DNA from: Aurelia coerulea
Lineage: Eukaryota; Cnidaria; Scyphozoa; Semaeostomeae; Ulmaridae
DNA length: 64,000 nt
Assembly (NCBI GenBank): GCA_039566865.1
Contig: CM076960.1
Coordinates: 18,024,501-18,088,500, forward strand
Reading direction: 5' to 3'
The position numbers and the translations under genes were made by a program. Positions 20,472-32,600 of the stretch are shown piece after piece; the stretch's first letter is position 1; every line of letters begins with the position of its first letter. Below the pieces are notes generated by a model that was not told the DNA's origin, did no database searches, and worked only from the letters and a program-made list of their open reading frames with translations.

Positions 20472-21092
20472 AACAAGGACAGATAATGTTACAATAGGAT
20501 CCGGTTCTTTTGGTTGACACCTAAATACAAAGCGATTCGCGATTGCAGACAAAGAGCAGTATATGCCTGGTTGGTCAAGTTATAGACAGAAACAAAGCAA
20601 GCCGCAGAAGTTGCTCTGAAACCTAGGTAGCTAGCTGGCTCGTTGTGCATTCCAGAAAATAGTTTTTAGGAGCAAACATGAGCAAACATCTGAAGAAGAA
20701 GAATATATCTAAATTTCTGCCTCGGGCATTTTATTTGTTTGGTCCAGAGGCTGAGCAGTAAGCATTTTATTTACTTGCACCCAAAAAATAGGAGAATCGA
20801 ATCGCTTATCAATCCGTTTCTAAACCAAACAAATAAAATGCCTGAGGCTGAACTCCAGATATATCCTTCTTCTTCAGATATATGCTCATGTGCTCTTTAA
20901 CACCATTTCTGGAACGCACAACGAGCCAGCTAGTTACCTAGGTTTCAGAGCAACTTCTGCGGCTTGCTTTGTTTTTCTCTATAACTTGACCAACCAGGCA
21001 TATAATTCCCATTGTCTGCAAATGCTGATCGCTTTGTACTTAGGTGTCAACTAAAAGTAGCAGATCCTATTGTAACATTATCTGTCCTTGCT
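20472..21092. mobile_element. palindromic MITE, family A, copy 4, 9-bp TSD
   Basis: The ends are AACAAGGACAG and CTGTCCTTGCT. The 9-mer ATTGCAGTG flanks both sides perfectly (20463-20471 and 21093-21101). This is the best-preserved copy for defining family-A boundaries (621 bp). Confidence 0.9.
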
Positions 21093-21101
21093 ATTGCAGT
21101 G

Positions 21102-21521
21102 CAGACCCATATTTTTCGCTTTTGCCAATTTCAGTTTTCAAACAGTCTGAAAATGCAGGATGCCCGCAAAGGTCCCTGGGTGGCAATTGCTCTTTAATGC
21201 TTCAAGTAGAAATATCGTGAGCAAATGGATTTAGCCAAGTATTTTTAGACGCTTTTAAAGTTAGCTTGGACAAAATTTTGTTCAGAAGTTCTACTTACCT
21301 TACAAAACTCCTGGATTCTAATGTAATTCTAGAGTCGTATGACCGATTTTCCTTTTGTACAAGGAAAAGACTCTGGGTGCGTTTGATCGGTACCAGTTCT
21401 GAAAACGGTAGACTTAGTAGGCTCGGAATTGTGTTGACTCTGAAATTCTCAAAACGTTAGGTTTGCTACGTTTCGAAGGCCTTCTGAACATTCTGCTCCA
21501 AAGGGCAGAAGGTTCGGATAA
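21102..21521. other. intergenic, no gene seen
   Basis: No open frame with domain content and no repeat is recognised. Confidence 0.3.
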
Positions 21522-21874
21522 CCCACGGGCAACGGGAAGGTCAAATATTGGCATACCTTATTAGTTTTTGTCCGTTATGACCTAATGCCTAAAACTCGAG
21601 CCGCATTTCAAAATTAGGCCTATAAGGAGCAATGGCGGGTTGCTGGATCGCTTTGCAGTGTGATTTGACAGTTTTGTTTTGAATATACGAGAGCAGGCGA
21701 ACACAGAAGAAGAACAAACATGGTGCTTTTAATATTGAATTGATGCTAAGCATGCTTTCGTCAGCAAAGGACTGGAGGTATGTTGCGAAGGTTGCTTGAT
21801 TTTTGGGCATTAGGCCATAACGGACAAAACCTAATAAGGTATAGGCCAATATTGGATCTTCCCATTGCCCGTGG
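21522..21874. mobile_element. 353-bp inverted-repeat MITE
   Basis: Terminal arms of about 65 bp start CCCACGGGCAACGGGAAG and end with the complement CTTCCCATTGCCCGTGG. They include TTTTGTCCGTTATG in both orientations. No target duplication is obvious. Confidence 0.75.
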
Positions 21875-22055
21875 AAAACCTCAGAGAGACTCTCATTTTG
21901 ATTGGCTGGCAAGTTTTCATTTTCGGCATGGGGAATCCAAAAACAGCTGCTTTGATGATTTAATTGGGAAATATAAAAATCTACTGTTTTCAAAATTTGG
22001 TAGGTTTAGAATTACCAATCAAGCACAACCTATAATTAGTTTTTCATCAGCTTAA

Positions 22056-22371
22056 AGGGGCTCCGTCGTCAAAATGTAAACAAAACGATGATTTTTGCAG
22101 TTTTTTGAAAGGTGATATCACACAGGATTTTCATATTTTTTTTCAAAATGAAAGTTGCTGTTTGGACATTAATCATTGTACTTCACTAAGGAACAAACCA
22201 AACATTCATATCTTCTACGATTGCTCGGATATAAGTGGATTTTTAACGGTCACTTTTTGGTGGCTTGGGTGAAGCCACCAAACAAACTTCAGAAGACAAT
22301 GGATGAACAATGGGTAATTGGTGACACGTGCGAGTTTACGGATTTGTTTACTGTTTGACGACGGAGCCCCT
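22056..22371. mobile_element. 316-bp MITE, family C, TTAA-flanked
   Basis: The ends are AGGGGCTCCGTCGTCAAA and TTTGACGACGGAGCCCCT, each flanked by TTAA (22052-22055 and 22372-22375). TTAA duplication is the hallmark of piggyBac-type integration. It lies about 120 bp beyond the 3' end of the GPCR coding sequence. Other copies are at 41602, 63309 and 63970. Confidence 0.85.
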
Positions 22372-22494
22372 TTAAGATTTGAAGTCTCTCAAACGGAAAT
22401 AGCTCCAAAATGAATGCTAACGTTCACTCGATTGCAATGTTGTTAAGTCTAATACAACACTACAACAGTAAAAGTTACCAAATGTGATTATCTT

Positions 22495-23592
22495 TTAAGG
22501 CCCAGAGACAGTGTTAAAATGCGCCTCAATTACTTCTTCTCGTCTCCTCAAAAATGCCTTTGCTGCTCGGATGAATCCTTTCAGCTGCCAGCAATAAATT
22601 AATGGATTCAACGTCGAATTCATCAGTGCTAATGTCCCCGTCCAGCCATGAGCTATATGCAATGTTGTTGTTGGTGTTATCACTAGGTACAAGATGACCA
22701 CTATCCCATGCGGCAGATAGCACACATATTGCGCACCTACGATTAACACCGTAACTTTAATTGCTTTCAAATTATCCCTCGCTTTTCGCTTTATTTCTCG
22801 TAACTCGGCTCTCGTTGATTCTGCTGTCGGTATATTACGGATTATTATATTGTCATTCGCATTATTGTTGTTGTTGCTGTGACTTGCATAATGGCTGCTG
22901 CGAAGATCGCCTGCTGAGTTGTCCTCTTCTTTGGTCGCATTTGCAGTTGGGCGTATCTCTCGTAAAATTTGCCTCGTAACTCTGAGAATCTTGCCTTGCG
23001 AATATACCGTCCATAATAGCAGTAAAATCAGCGTAATTGTTACGAAAATCGTATAAAGCATGAATTTTGGCGTAAAGAAGCTCCCAGCGACAAATATAAG
23101 CGAAATCGTCCACGCAATTATTAAAGCGAATAGGATGTTTCGACGCGACGATGTATATATTTCGTATTCATATGGGTGAAGTACGGCGATATATCGATCT
23201 GTCGCTATCAAAGCGAGCGTAAGTAGCCCGCAATGACCAAAGAAATACCCGACGAAATTCAAAGTCAGTCGTAACCCACATGAGCTTTTAGCTTGGCTGA
23301 ATAAAAAATTCAATACTGAGTTCATCGGAAATGTTAACACTCCTGTGAAGGTGTCCCAAAATGCCAATCCAGATATAAATGCATTGGAAGGAGTGTGAAG
23401 AGGTTTCGACTTATAAAGAACGAGCAATGTTATTATATTGAGTGTTCCAGTGAAAATTGCAAGAAGAATGTTTGTTATTCCAATGAAAATGAAATTCCAT
23501 TCGAAACTGTCACTGTATGTGTATTTCTCATGGAAGTAATAACATTTTGTTTCAAACACGAAGTTCGTTGAAGTATCTGTGCTGTTCTCCAT
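22495..23592 (-). CDS. rhodopsin-class GPCR
   Basis: A seven-transmembrane receptor of 365 aa from ATG 23592. N-glycosylation site NST lies at 3-5. TM1 carries GTLN (N52), TM2 LAFWD (D80), TM3 starts at C105 and ends DRYIAVLHP (DRY 132-134), TM4 has W161, TM6 has CYLP (a CWxP variant) and TM7 has NPLIY at 329-333. Extracellular loop 2 is only a few residues (GSFFTPKF) and has no cysteine, so the usual TM3-ECL2 disulfide cannot form. That is seen in melanocortin, lipid and cannabinoid-type receptors, so a MECA-like affinity is plausible. Loop 3 has an Asn repeat (SNNNNNAND). Coding is in one exon. An acceptor TTTGCAG at 23627 indicates a 5'UTR intron. The ligand is unknown. Confidence 0.9.
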   Translation of the reverse strand: MENSTDTSTNFVFETKCYYFHEKYTYSDSFEWNFIFIGITNILLAIFTGTLNIITLLVLYKSKPLHTPSNAFISGLAFWDTFTGVLTFPMNSVLNFLFSQAKSSCGLRLTLNFVGYFFGHCGLLTLALIATDRYIAVLHPYEYEIYTSSRRNILFALIIAWTISLIFVAGSFFTPKFMLYTIFVTITLILLLLWTVYSQGKILRVTRQILREIRPTANATKEEDNSAGDLRSSHYASHSNNNNNANDNIIIRNIPTAESTRAELREIKRKARDNLKAIKVTVLIVGAQYVCYLPHGIVVILYLVITPTTTLHIAHGWTGTLALMNSTLNPLIYCWQLKGFIRAAKAFLRRREEVIEAHFNTVSGP

Positions 23593-23626
23593 ATTCACCG
23601 CGTTCGCTTTTTGAGTATCTGCAGTT

Positions 23627-24362
23627 CTGCAAAGGCAAATAATGAACGTTCTTCAACTTTTCAAATGTTCAGACTATGTTCAGACATGATTCTCCTTGCA
23701 TATATTGCCACTACATATGATATCTACTTAAGAAGAAAATTCGGCGAGTTCACAAGATGTTGAGCGTTGTTCAGAATGATGTTCACAGCGTTCAAAAAGT
23801 TCACTAATTTTCCAGAACAGTGGAAGAATAATGCAAGTTCATGTGAGACTACCAAAGAAAATCATTTGTCGCGTTCACAATATGTTCAACGAGGTTTTCA
23901 CAGTGATGTTCACAGCTTTCACAATTTCTCAACAATTCAAAGAACAGTTCTACTGCTGAAGAATCATGCAAGTTCGTGGGAAACTGTCTTTGTCGATTTT
24001 ACAAGATGTTTAATGATGTTTCAGCATTGTTCACATTGATGTTCATAATGTTCACTAACCTTTCAGAACAGTAGGAGAATCCTGTAGCATAACGACTAAC
24101 TTTCAAGAGCAATGCAAGTGCGTGTAAAAAACTGCCAAAGAAAAATTTTGTCGCATTCACAAAATGTTTAATGATGTTCACCAATGATTTCACGGCGTTT
24201 GAAATGTTCACAAACTTTTCAGAACACTACGAGGATGATTCCTGCTTTATCGCCACAAATTATAAATGTTTTAATTGCTACGAAACAAACGAAATTAATG
24301 TCTAGCCTTGTTTTGTTTGTCTGTTGTTTGTTACAATGTATATAGCTTCGTTTATCACTTAC
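23627..24362 (-). other. probable 5'UTR intron of the GPCR gene
   Basis: Reading on the minus strand, a strong donor G|GTAAGTGATAAA at 24363/24362 pairs with the acceptor TGCCTTTGCAG at 23629-23627. The untranslated first exon would end at 24363. The intron holds the tandem array at 23750-24235. Confidence 0.5.
23750..24235. repeat. tandem repeat, about 122-158 bp, four units
   Basis: Units begin with GTTCACAAGATGTTGAG-like phrases at about 23751, 23874, 23996 and 24154. They share CAGAACAGTNGAAGAAT and GCAAGTTCGTG. Units are diverged. There is no coding capacity. Confidence 0.7.
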
Positions 24363-24849
24363 CAATTTGCAGGTGCTTAGATGGAATACGTCGATGATCT
24401 TGCTTCAGGGGCTGCAGTTCCGACTTTGTGAATCGCAGCTTCCAACCTGCTCGTTCTTGTTAGAATCCAACAACGTTTTGACAACGGCTAGAAATAGAAA
24501 ACAAGCAATGTAAGGGTGAGTCTATATTTAGAAACCAGTCCGACTAGGTGGGCTGGCCGGCCGTTAAGGGATTAATTGCATCTTAATATAGGAGACGCCA
24601 CATAACTAAACCCGGTTGGTCTTGATGCAATATACGCCAGCTGTGATTGGGTTTCATATAGTTTACTTAACACCTGCTTACCCTTCTAGCTTCATCCTAC
24701 CTTTCAGCATTCATGTGAAAAAACAGGCTAAAATATCAATCATTCAAAAAAGATACAGTAGACTCTGGCTTGATTAGCCGAGCCTGCTAAAGATTTTGTC
24801 ACAAAAAGGTTGAAATATCTTGCATAAAATGCATCAATATTAACAAATT
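24363..24849. other. likely GPCR promoter/first exon region, otherwise empty
   Basis: This contains the predicted untranslated exon next to 24363 and its upstream DNA. GGCTGGCCGGCCG at 24549-24561 is a short palindrome. No gene is seen on the plus strand. Confidence 0.35.
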
Positions 24850-25375
24850 GTGAAATGGACATGTAAATTAAATTTTCACAAATTCAAACACAATTTCAGG
24901 GATACTTTAAAACCAATGTGCCCTACCAACGATGGCATTGAGGATACGGAACACTTTTTGTCGCTCTGCCCTTCTTTTGAAGTACCACGTAGAGATCTTC
25001 TCGCTGGTGTTTCTGCTTTATTACGACCACTTGGACATACAAATCTTTCGAACGAATTTCTAATGCAGATTTTATTGTATGGTGATAAAGATTTTCCCGA
25101 TGGTATCAATAAAGATTTATTCTTGTTAACTCTCTGTTTTATCCATAAAACTGGTCCGTTTGATTAGAAATCTAAAATTCGGTAACAAGTCATATTTAAC
25201 CACCTCGTCCCTTTTAAGTAAACGTTCTCTCATTTTTGTTGTAGTTACCTGTAGTTTCGTGTCTTTTTCGATTTTTTCTTTATCTAAATAGCCACGTGGG
25301 TAGACAAAGTTATTGCTCCCCGTGGTCATCATCATCATAGAGTCAGTTTGTCAGTCATCATTAATAAATTTATCT
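24850..25375 (+). mobile_element. 3' fragment of a non-LTR retrotransposon
   Basis: The frame to 25167 encodes the zinc-binding C-terminus of a LINE polyprotein (Cys of PMCPTNDGIEDTEHFLSLC, then LLYGDKDFP and IHKTGPFD at the end). The 3'UTR contains GTAGACAAAGTTATTGCTCC, and similar 3' ends lie at 55005, 58473 and 61620. The 5' part is truncated. Confidence 0.75.
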
Positions 25376-25439
25376 ATTTCAAGTAGGCTAAGTTAAATAT
25401 AGCTAAGTTAGAGCTAATTGGGGCCTACTAAAACTTGCT

Positions 25440-25665
25440 TGACTCGCTGTTAATGACATTATACAAAAGGAGACTTTGAATATAGTCTATAAATCTATCA
25501 ATGATTTGTTTCCCATTTACCTGACCCAAGTGTTCAAGAAGTATGCAATACTGGAACCGATTCAGAAATTCTCTTGCAAAAATCTGCATATGGCTAAAAT
25601 GCCTCTCATCTATAAAGGTGCAACAGTGTGGAATCATCTTAGAACGGACATGAAACTGTGGCTAG
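25440..25665 (+). pseudogene. LINE reverse-transcriptase C-terminal fragment
   Basis: The translation SINDLFPIYLTQVFKKY...MPLIYKGATVWNHL is the conserved tail of CR1/jockey-type proteins. It is cut at 25665 by a hAT-like insertion. Confidence 0.65.
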
Positions 25666-25922
25666 CAGGGCCGCCGAGAGAGGGGCCGGGCCCCAGTGTC
25701 AGGGTGAGAAGGAGAGCCCCGGCGCCAAAGACGCTGGAAATTTTTGGACCACGCCCATTTATCCTTGGGCCACGCCCTCCTATGCACTGGTAAAACGCTG
25801 CTTTTAGATTTTATTTAGAATCTCAATGGGCCCGCGGGCCTGAAAACGTTCCTGAAAGACAAATACAACAAGAGAAAATACACACCTTTTATTTGCAGGC
25901 CCACCCCCTCTCGACGGTCCTG
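25666..25922. mobile_element. 257-bp hAT-like MITE
   Basis: The ends CAGGGCCGCCGAGAG and CTCTCGACGGTCCTG match as inverted repeats at 12 of 15 positions. The flanks GTGGCTAG and ATGGCAAT agree at 5 of 8 bases. Confidence 0.65.
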
Positions 25923-26729
25923 ATGGCAATGATAATAAGTTATGATTCTTTACAAAAAATAATGCTTCGCATTCATTTCGATTCTTTTGGAAGTTATCGG
26001 AACATTGGCTATAACCAGATTCAGATATCCTGGTTCCCCTTTAAAAAAGCGAAATAAAAAATATTAACTCACATTTTCTACTCCAATCCAATCCAGGCAA
26101 AGAAACAAGCGACAAAGAAAAGTGTCTCAGAAACTACCGTGATTGCGTCGAAGACAGCTCTATATATCAGCCAAATTTCAGTTCATTAGTAACTTCATTT
26201 AAGATCAAAAGCAAACATGCAATCAATTCTAAATTTTCGAAACATTCGACGTGAAATATTTTCTTGTTTACTCCAAATAAATGTATTGTATCCGTACCAA
26301 ACATAGTTCTATGTCCATCTAAGAGCACAGACTTCAAGGCATAATCAAGAAAATTTTAATAAACTCAAATAAAGATGTCTGAAATTTAATGATAACCGTG
26401 AAATCACGATAAAGGATTGTGGCTTAAAGCCAGCCATATTAACGATACCCCCAAAGATGAAAACTATTTATAAGTTCCATGTTAATTAAAGCGTCTTTTA
26501 ATTATGATATTTGAGTTATTCATGACAAACCAGTCTATCTCGGTCTGTCATATGACAGGATGATCCTTCAAATACTAACCAGATAGATTTGCTAGAACCT
26601 GGACCGCTGAAGGTGCACAAGTGTGCACCTCTGGGTTGTTGATGTTGTTCTTCAAGCCTTAAATCGCCTAGCACGATGGCGAATTGTTTGCTCTCAGGCT
26701 GTGCGTTTGATCAAATTATATAAGTCAAA
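25923..26729. other. intergenic, no gene seen
   Basis: AT-rich, with no supported gene or clear repeat. Confidence 0.3.
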
Positions 26730-27540
26730 ATTAGAAGCTATCAGGTATTAGAAACTCATACTAGCCGGTTTCAGTAGATCTGCCCTAAAACTGGTTCCTG
26801 ATTATCTTTCAAATAGGAAACAGCGAGTTAAGGTCAATGAGTCATTCAGTTCCTGGCAGGAATCAATTAAGGGCGTACCGCAAGGCTCTGTGTTGGGGCC
26901 CTCTTATTTAATGTATTCATAAACGACCTTTTCTTTTTTGGTGAAAGAGATTGAAATTTGCAATTACGCCGATGGCACGACCATCTATGTGTGCGGTCGT
27001 GAACTAGAACATATAGTTTCTAGCCTTGAAACAGATGCTCAAAGGCTCTCTTAGTGGAGTGGTTGCTTGATAATAGTACGAAGCTGTATGCTGACAAATG
27101 TAATCTTTTGATTTTTGGAGAGAAAAAAACTGGCGTATCAGTGCATATTGGTGCAACTACAATACCAGAATATGTTGAAGAAAAGCATTCGGATGTAACA
27201 TGGATAAGAACCTTGATGACCTTGATTTAAAAAAAATCATGTAGACATACTTTGTAAAAAGGCTGGACAGTAGTTGCATGCACTTGCACGTATTTCAAAC
27301 TATGTGGATGTCGAGAAAACTGAGGGTTATGATGAACGTTTTCGTTATTTCTCAAATTAGCTATTGTCCAATTTTTGGATGTTCCATGATAGGTCAGTTG
27401 ATAGGAAAATAAACAATATCTACGAGTGAGCTTTGAGAATCGCATACAGAAATAGCTGTTCAAATTTCGAGGAATTACTGACCAAAGCAAACACAGTGTC
27501 TATTCACCACAAAAGTTTACAGTTGCTTGCTACTGAAATT
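26730..27540 (+). pseudogene. decayed LINE reverse transcriptase
   Basis: Pieces of RT motifs can be read across frames: LVPDYLSNRKQRVKV, then GVPQGSVLGP (motif B) near 26874-26904, a one-base deletion right after it, then NYADGTTIYV near 26963-26990, where the second catalytic Asp of YADD is Gly. Several stops follow. This is clearly inactive. Confidence 0.75.
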
Positions 27541-28399
27541 TTTAATTTTCCTCCTCTCCAAGTTTCATGAATCAAATCTTCATCGAGAAAGATACACCAT
27601 ACACCCTTAGAAGTGGCAGAAATATTTTGGCACCAAAGCCAAAAACGGCAGGGTATGGTATTGAAATGCACGTTTTATTGGATCAAAGATATAACATTCA
27701 ATTCCATCTTCCTTAAAAGAGTCCCAGACATTGAATAGCTCCAAAACAAAAATTGAAAGCTACGATTTTGATTGCAACTTGCGACATGGCTTTCTTTGGG
27801 ACTTTACTAGGACATGCTGGGACGCATATGAGTCATGCGACTGAAACAGCACGAACTTTGTAATTCGATCTGGAATTTTCGAATTCGAGAAACTCTTTGC
27901 TTTTTGGGTTGAAATCTCACTCACACAGTAACAGGAACGGTGTAGCGTTACCATTACTGCATGAGAAGTACTTTTGCCCATGATCTCAGAAAAATTCCAA
28001 ATTCATCCACGTATTACCTGCAAGCTGGGAGATTGCAAATAATAAGATGCTAATGAGTTAATTTCTTCTTATGAGAAATGATTCTGTAAGGCGTGGCTTT
28101 AGGTTCAAAATTTCCTTCTTGCATTTGTTGGAATAAGAAAACTACACAACAGTAAATGAAATCCTTCTTAATGGGAAAATAGGAGGAAATTAAGCATGTA
28201 AGAGTTGAGGCACAAAGTTTGTTGTGTACAAACATGTTTGGAAATTACGAATTATTAGGTGATAATTATTTGTTTGAAAAGGGAAACGGTCTTGAAGATT
28301 CTAGAACCTGAGTTTGCAGCAAATTACTTGCCCTAAATAGGAAACGAATGCGCAAGATTTTAGGAGCAAATTTTCTAACTTTCTATATGATCGGAAATT
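27541..28399. other. intergenic, no gene seen
   Basis: No supported feature. Open frames here have no domain content. Confidence 0.3.
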
Positions 28400-28835
28400 G
28401 CAAACTATTAGGACTTAATGATTTTTCTAAATAGGAAGGCGAATGGCTAGTTCTAAGTTCTTGAAGGTCTTGAGGGCCTCTCTCTTGATTGGGCTGAAAA
28501 AATCTGTTTCGGATTATTCCTTCGAGACTCTGTCTTGAAATTCGGCCATTAGCTCCCTTCCTCTTGATTCAAGCTCGAGTAAGCAGTTGCGCACATTCTC
28601 CTGAGATGGGTAGCCTGACAACCAAATTGAGCAATGCATCTTTATCAAGATCCGGCATGAATGGATTAATGAAATGTGTCTGTAATATGACCTTTATTTT
28701 TTCCACCATGTTACTTGACTTCAGAATTTCATTTATACGCAGACATTTTCGTGGATTTGATATTGTAGTTGTAATCCCTGATATCAATTTGGTTGCATGC
28801 CACGCCCATTGACAGTATACCATCAATTTTCTCAC
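28400..28835 (-). pseudogene. remnant of a repetitive-element ORF
   Basis: The minus-strand translation [20 protein letters not shown] followed, after a stop, by a phrase like FFQPNQERGPQDLQEL resembles a repetitive ORF I recall from cnidarian genomes (NPF...DLLNL, then a short Phe/Lys-rich motif). It is interrupted by stops. The identification is from memory of the motif pattern and is weak. Confidence 0.25.
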
Positions 28836-29239
28836 TCAGCAGTTGGTACAAAATAGCGTAAGCCATCTTTATTTATCTAAGTTTCCCTTGTTTTTCGCTT
28901 CAATCAGGCATCGATCGTTTTTCACCAAAACCAGACTACAAATCAGGAAAACGAGGCTGAAGGCCCCACACATTGCCTGTATACCAACAATTTTCGAATT
29001 CAGCACCCCAAAATTTACCAAGTCCACTTGTTCTCATATATTTCCCCGTCGGGGGACCATTCCCGCATTCTCCGCCTGGCCTACTATGGATGGCACGTAG
29101 TTAATTAGCCTTCTTGCTTTGTAAATAGTTTGCTTTTTAAAATGAGTACAGAAACAAAATACTAACAATAAGGAGATGATAGTTCCTTCTATTGTTTGCC
29201 ACTCATTAGTTCAAAGGGATACGAGACTCTCAGGCCCAG

Positions 29240-29575
29240 TTTAAACATCGCTTTTTGGCGTGTTGAATTTAATAGATGGTGCTAAAAACTTCTTAGTGTC
29301 AATTAAATTCAACGTAAAAACGATGTTCAAATCATAATTGATGTTGAAATTACCTGCCATTTTAAATAGATAAAACGGCAGGAGTTCACCAGCTCTGTCG
29401 CATCAAACGGCAGAAAATGACTTGATTAAAACATCGTATTTCTGCCACGTTTAAGGCAACTGTCCGAGGTTTCTACATGAGATCAGCCACTGCGCTTGTG
29501 CGTTTTGCAAAATGGCCATCTTAACCATTTTAACTTCAATCCGACACGGCAAAAAAAGATGTTTAAACTAGATTT
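29240..29575. mobile_element. putative inverted-repeat MITE with GTTTAAACATC ends
   Basis: CAGTTTAAACATCGC near 29240 and GATGTTTAAACTAG ending near 29571 are inverted partners, followed inwards by TTTTT/AAAAA and CGTG/CACGG. An inner inverted pair (AACATCG...CGATGTT) also exists. Target duplication is not resolved. Confidence 0.5.
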
Positions 29576-29617
29576 TTAGACACGGCAGATTCTGCCGTAA
29601 GGTGGCAACATAATCAC

Positions 29618-32600
29618 GAACGAAAAGCACATTTATACACTGGTTGGCTGCTTTTTAGATCATCGTATCTTATGTACTTTCAAATAAAGACAACTTGCAT
29701 ATCCAGTAAAACCTCGTTATAACTTAGAGCAACGCAAATTTCAAACTTTGAACAAATGTTTAACTTCAAATCAAAGATAGTTAGAATACCAAGTAAATTT
29801 TGTTTCGTGTGAAAGCAAATTTAAATCCACAACCTGACTGTTTCTTTAAATTATCGTATCTTATATATTTTCAAACAAAGACAACTTGCATATCCAGTAA
29901 AGCCTCGTTATAACTGAGAGCAACGTACCTTTCAAACTCCTAACCAACGTTAAATTCCAATCAAAGATGGTTAAAATACCAAGTAAATTTTGTTACGCGT
30001 GAAAGCAAATTTAAGTCCACTGCCTGACTGTTTCTTCTGATAATCGCATCTTACATACTTTCAACTAAAAACAATTCGCATATCAAGCAAAACTTCGTTG
30101 TAACTGAGAGCAACATACCTTTCAAACTCCTAACCAACGTTAACTTCCGATCAAAGATAGTTAAAATACCAAGTAAATTTTGTTACGCGTGAAAGCAAAT
30201 TTAAGTCCACTGCCTGACTGTTTCTTCTGATAATCGTATCTTATACATACTTTCAAATAAAAACAATTCGCATATCAAGCAAAACTTCGTTATAACTGAG
30301 AGTAACGTACCTTTCAAACTCCTAACCAATGTTTAACTTCCAATCAAAGAAAGTTGAAATACCAAGTAAATTTTGTTACGCGTGAAAGCAAATTTAAGTC
30401 CACTGCCTGACTGTTCCTTCTGATAATCGTATCTTATACATACTTTCAAATAAAAACAATTCGCATATCAAGCAAAACTTCGTTATAACTGAGAGCAACG
30501 TACCACCTTTCAAACTCCTAACCAATGTTTAACTTCCAATCAAAGATAGTTAAAATACCAAGTAAATTTTGTTACGCGTGAAAGCAAATTTAAGTCCACT
30601 GCCTGACTGTTTCTTTAAATCATCCTATCTTATATACTTTTAAATAAAAACAATTCGCATATCAAGCAAAGCCTCGTTATAACTGAGAGCAACGTACCTT
30701 TCAAACTCCTAACCAATGTTTAACTTCCAATAAAAGAAAGTTGAAATACCAAGTAAATTTTGTTACGCGTGAAAGCAAATTTAAGTCCACTGCCTGACTG
30801 TTTCTTTAAATCATCCTATCTTATATACTTTTAAATAAAAACAATTCGCATATCAAGCAAAGCCTCGTTATAACTGAGAGCAACGTACCTTTCAAACTCC
30901 TAACCAATGTTTAACTTCCAATCAAAGAAAGTTAAAATACCAAGTAAATTTTGTTACGCGTGAAAGCAAATTTAAGTCCACTGCCTGACTGTTTCTTCTG
31001 ATAATCGCATCTTACATACTTTCAACTAAAAACAATTCGCATATCAAGCAAAGCCTCGTTATAACTGAGAGCAACGTACCTTTCAAACTCCTAACCAATG
31101 TTTAACTTCCGATCAAAGAAAGTTGAAATACCAAGTAAATTTTGTTACGCGTGAAAGCAAATTTAAGTCCACTGCCTGACTGTTTCTTCTGATAGTCGCA
31201 TCTTACATACTTTCAACTAAAAACAATTCGCATATCAAGCAAAACTTCGTTGTAACTGAGAGCAACATACCTTTCAAACTCCTAACCAACGTTAACTTCC
31301 GATCAAAGATAGTTAAAATACCAAGTAAATTTTGTTACGCGTGAAAGCAAATTTAAGTCCACTGCCTGACTGTTTCTTTAAATCATCCTATCTTATATAC
31401 TTTTAAATAAAAACAATTCGCATATCCAGTAAAGCCTCGTTATAACTGAGAGCAACATAAAACTCCTAACCAATGTTTAACTTCCAATAAAAGAAAGTTG
31501 AAATACCAAGTAAATTTTGTTGCGCGTGAAAGCAAATTTAAGTTCACTGCCTGACTCAATCTTTAGATCTCTGCTCTATCAAACACCCAATGAACGTTGG
31601 CATTCCAAACAAAGATATTGTTTGGATGTCGATCAAACTCTTATCGTCACCAAAGAGCAAATTCATATATCATGCTTGTTTGGTCTTCCTAATATCCTAT
31701 GCATTTTCATTCAACTGGTTTTCTATTGTGACACATTGCAGACGTAAAACTATAAATGAAACTTCACCATCAAGATTCAAATATAGAATCTATATACTTA
31801 TATACTTTTAAATAAAAACAATTCGCATATCAAGCAAAGCCTCGTTATAACTGAGAGCAACGTACCTTTCAAATTCCTAACCAATGTTTAACTTCCGATC
31901 AAAGAAAGTTGAAATACCAAGTAAATTTTGTTACGCGTGAAAGCAAAATTAAGTCCACTGCCTGACTGTTTCTTCTGATAATCGCATCTTACATACTTTC
32001 AACTAAAACAATTCGAATATCAAGCAAAACTTCGTTATAACTGAGAGCAACGTACCTTTCAAACTCCTAACCAATGTTTAACTTCCAATCAAAGAAAGTT
32101 AAAATACCAAGTAAATTTTGTTACGCGTGAAAGCAAATTTAAGTCCACTGCCTGACTGTTTCTTTAAATCATCCTATCTTATATACTTTTAAATAAAAAC
32201 AATTCGCATATCAAGCAAAGCCTCGTTATAACTGAGAGCAACGTACCTTTCAAACTCCTAACCAACGTTAACTTCCGATCAAAGAAAGTTGAAATACCAA
32301 GTAAATTTTGTTACGCGTGAAAGCAAATTTAAGTCCACTGCCTGACTGTTTCTTTAAATCATCGTATCTTATATACTTTTAAATAAAAACAATTCGCATA
32401 TCAAGCAAATCCTCGTTATAACTGAGAGCAACGTACCTTTCAAACTCCTAACCAACGTTAACTTCCGATCAAAGAAAGTTGAAATACCAAGTAAATTTTG
32501 TTACGCGTGAAAGCAAATTTAAGTCCACTGCCTGACTGTTTCTTCTGATAATCGCATCTTACATACTTTCAACTAAAACAATTCGCATATCAAGCAAAAC

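Noticed and set aside
22526..22979. Short frames overlapping the GPCR on both strands
   Set aside because: They are shadows of the GPCR coding sequence, which has all seven-transmembrane motifs in its own frame.
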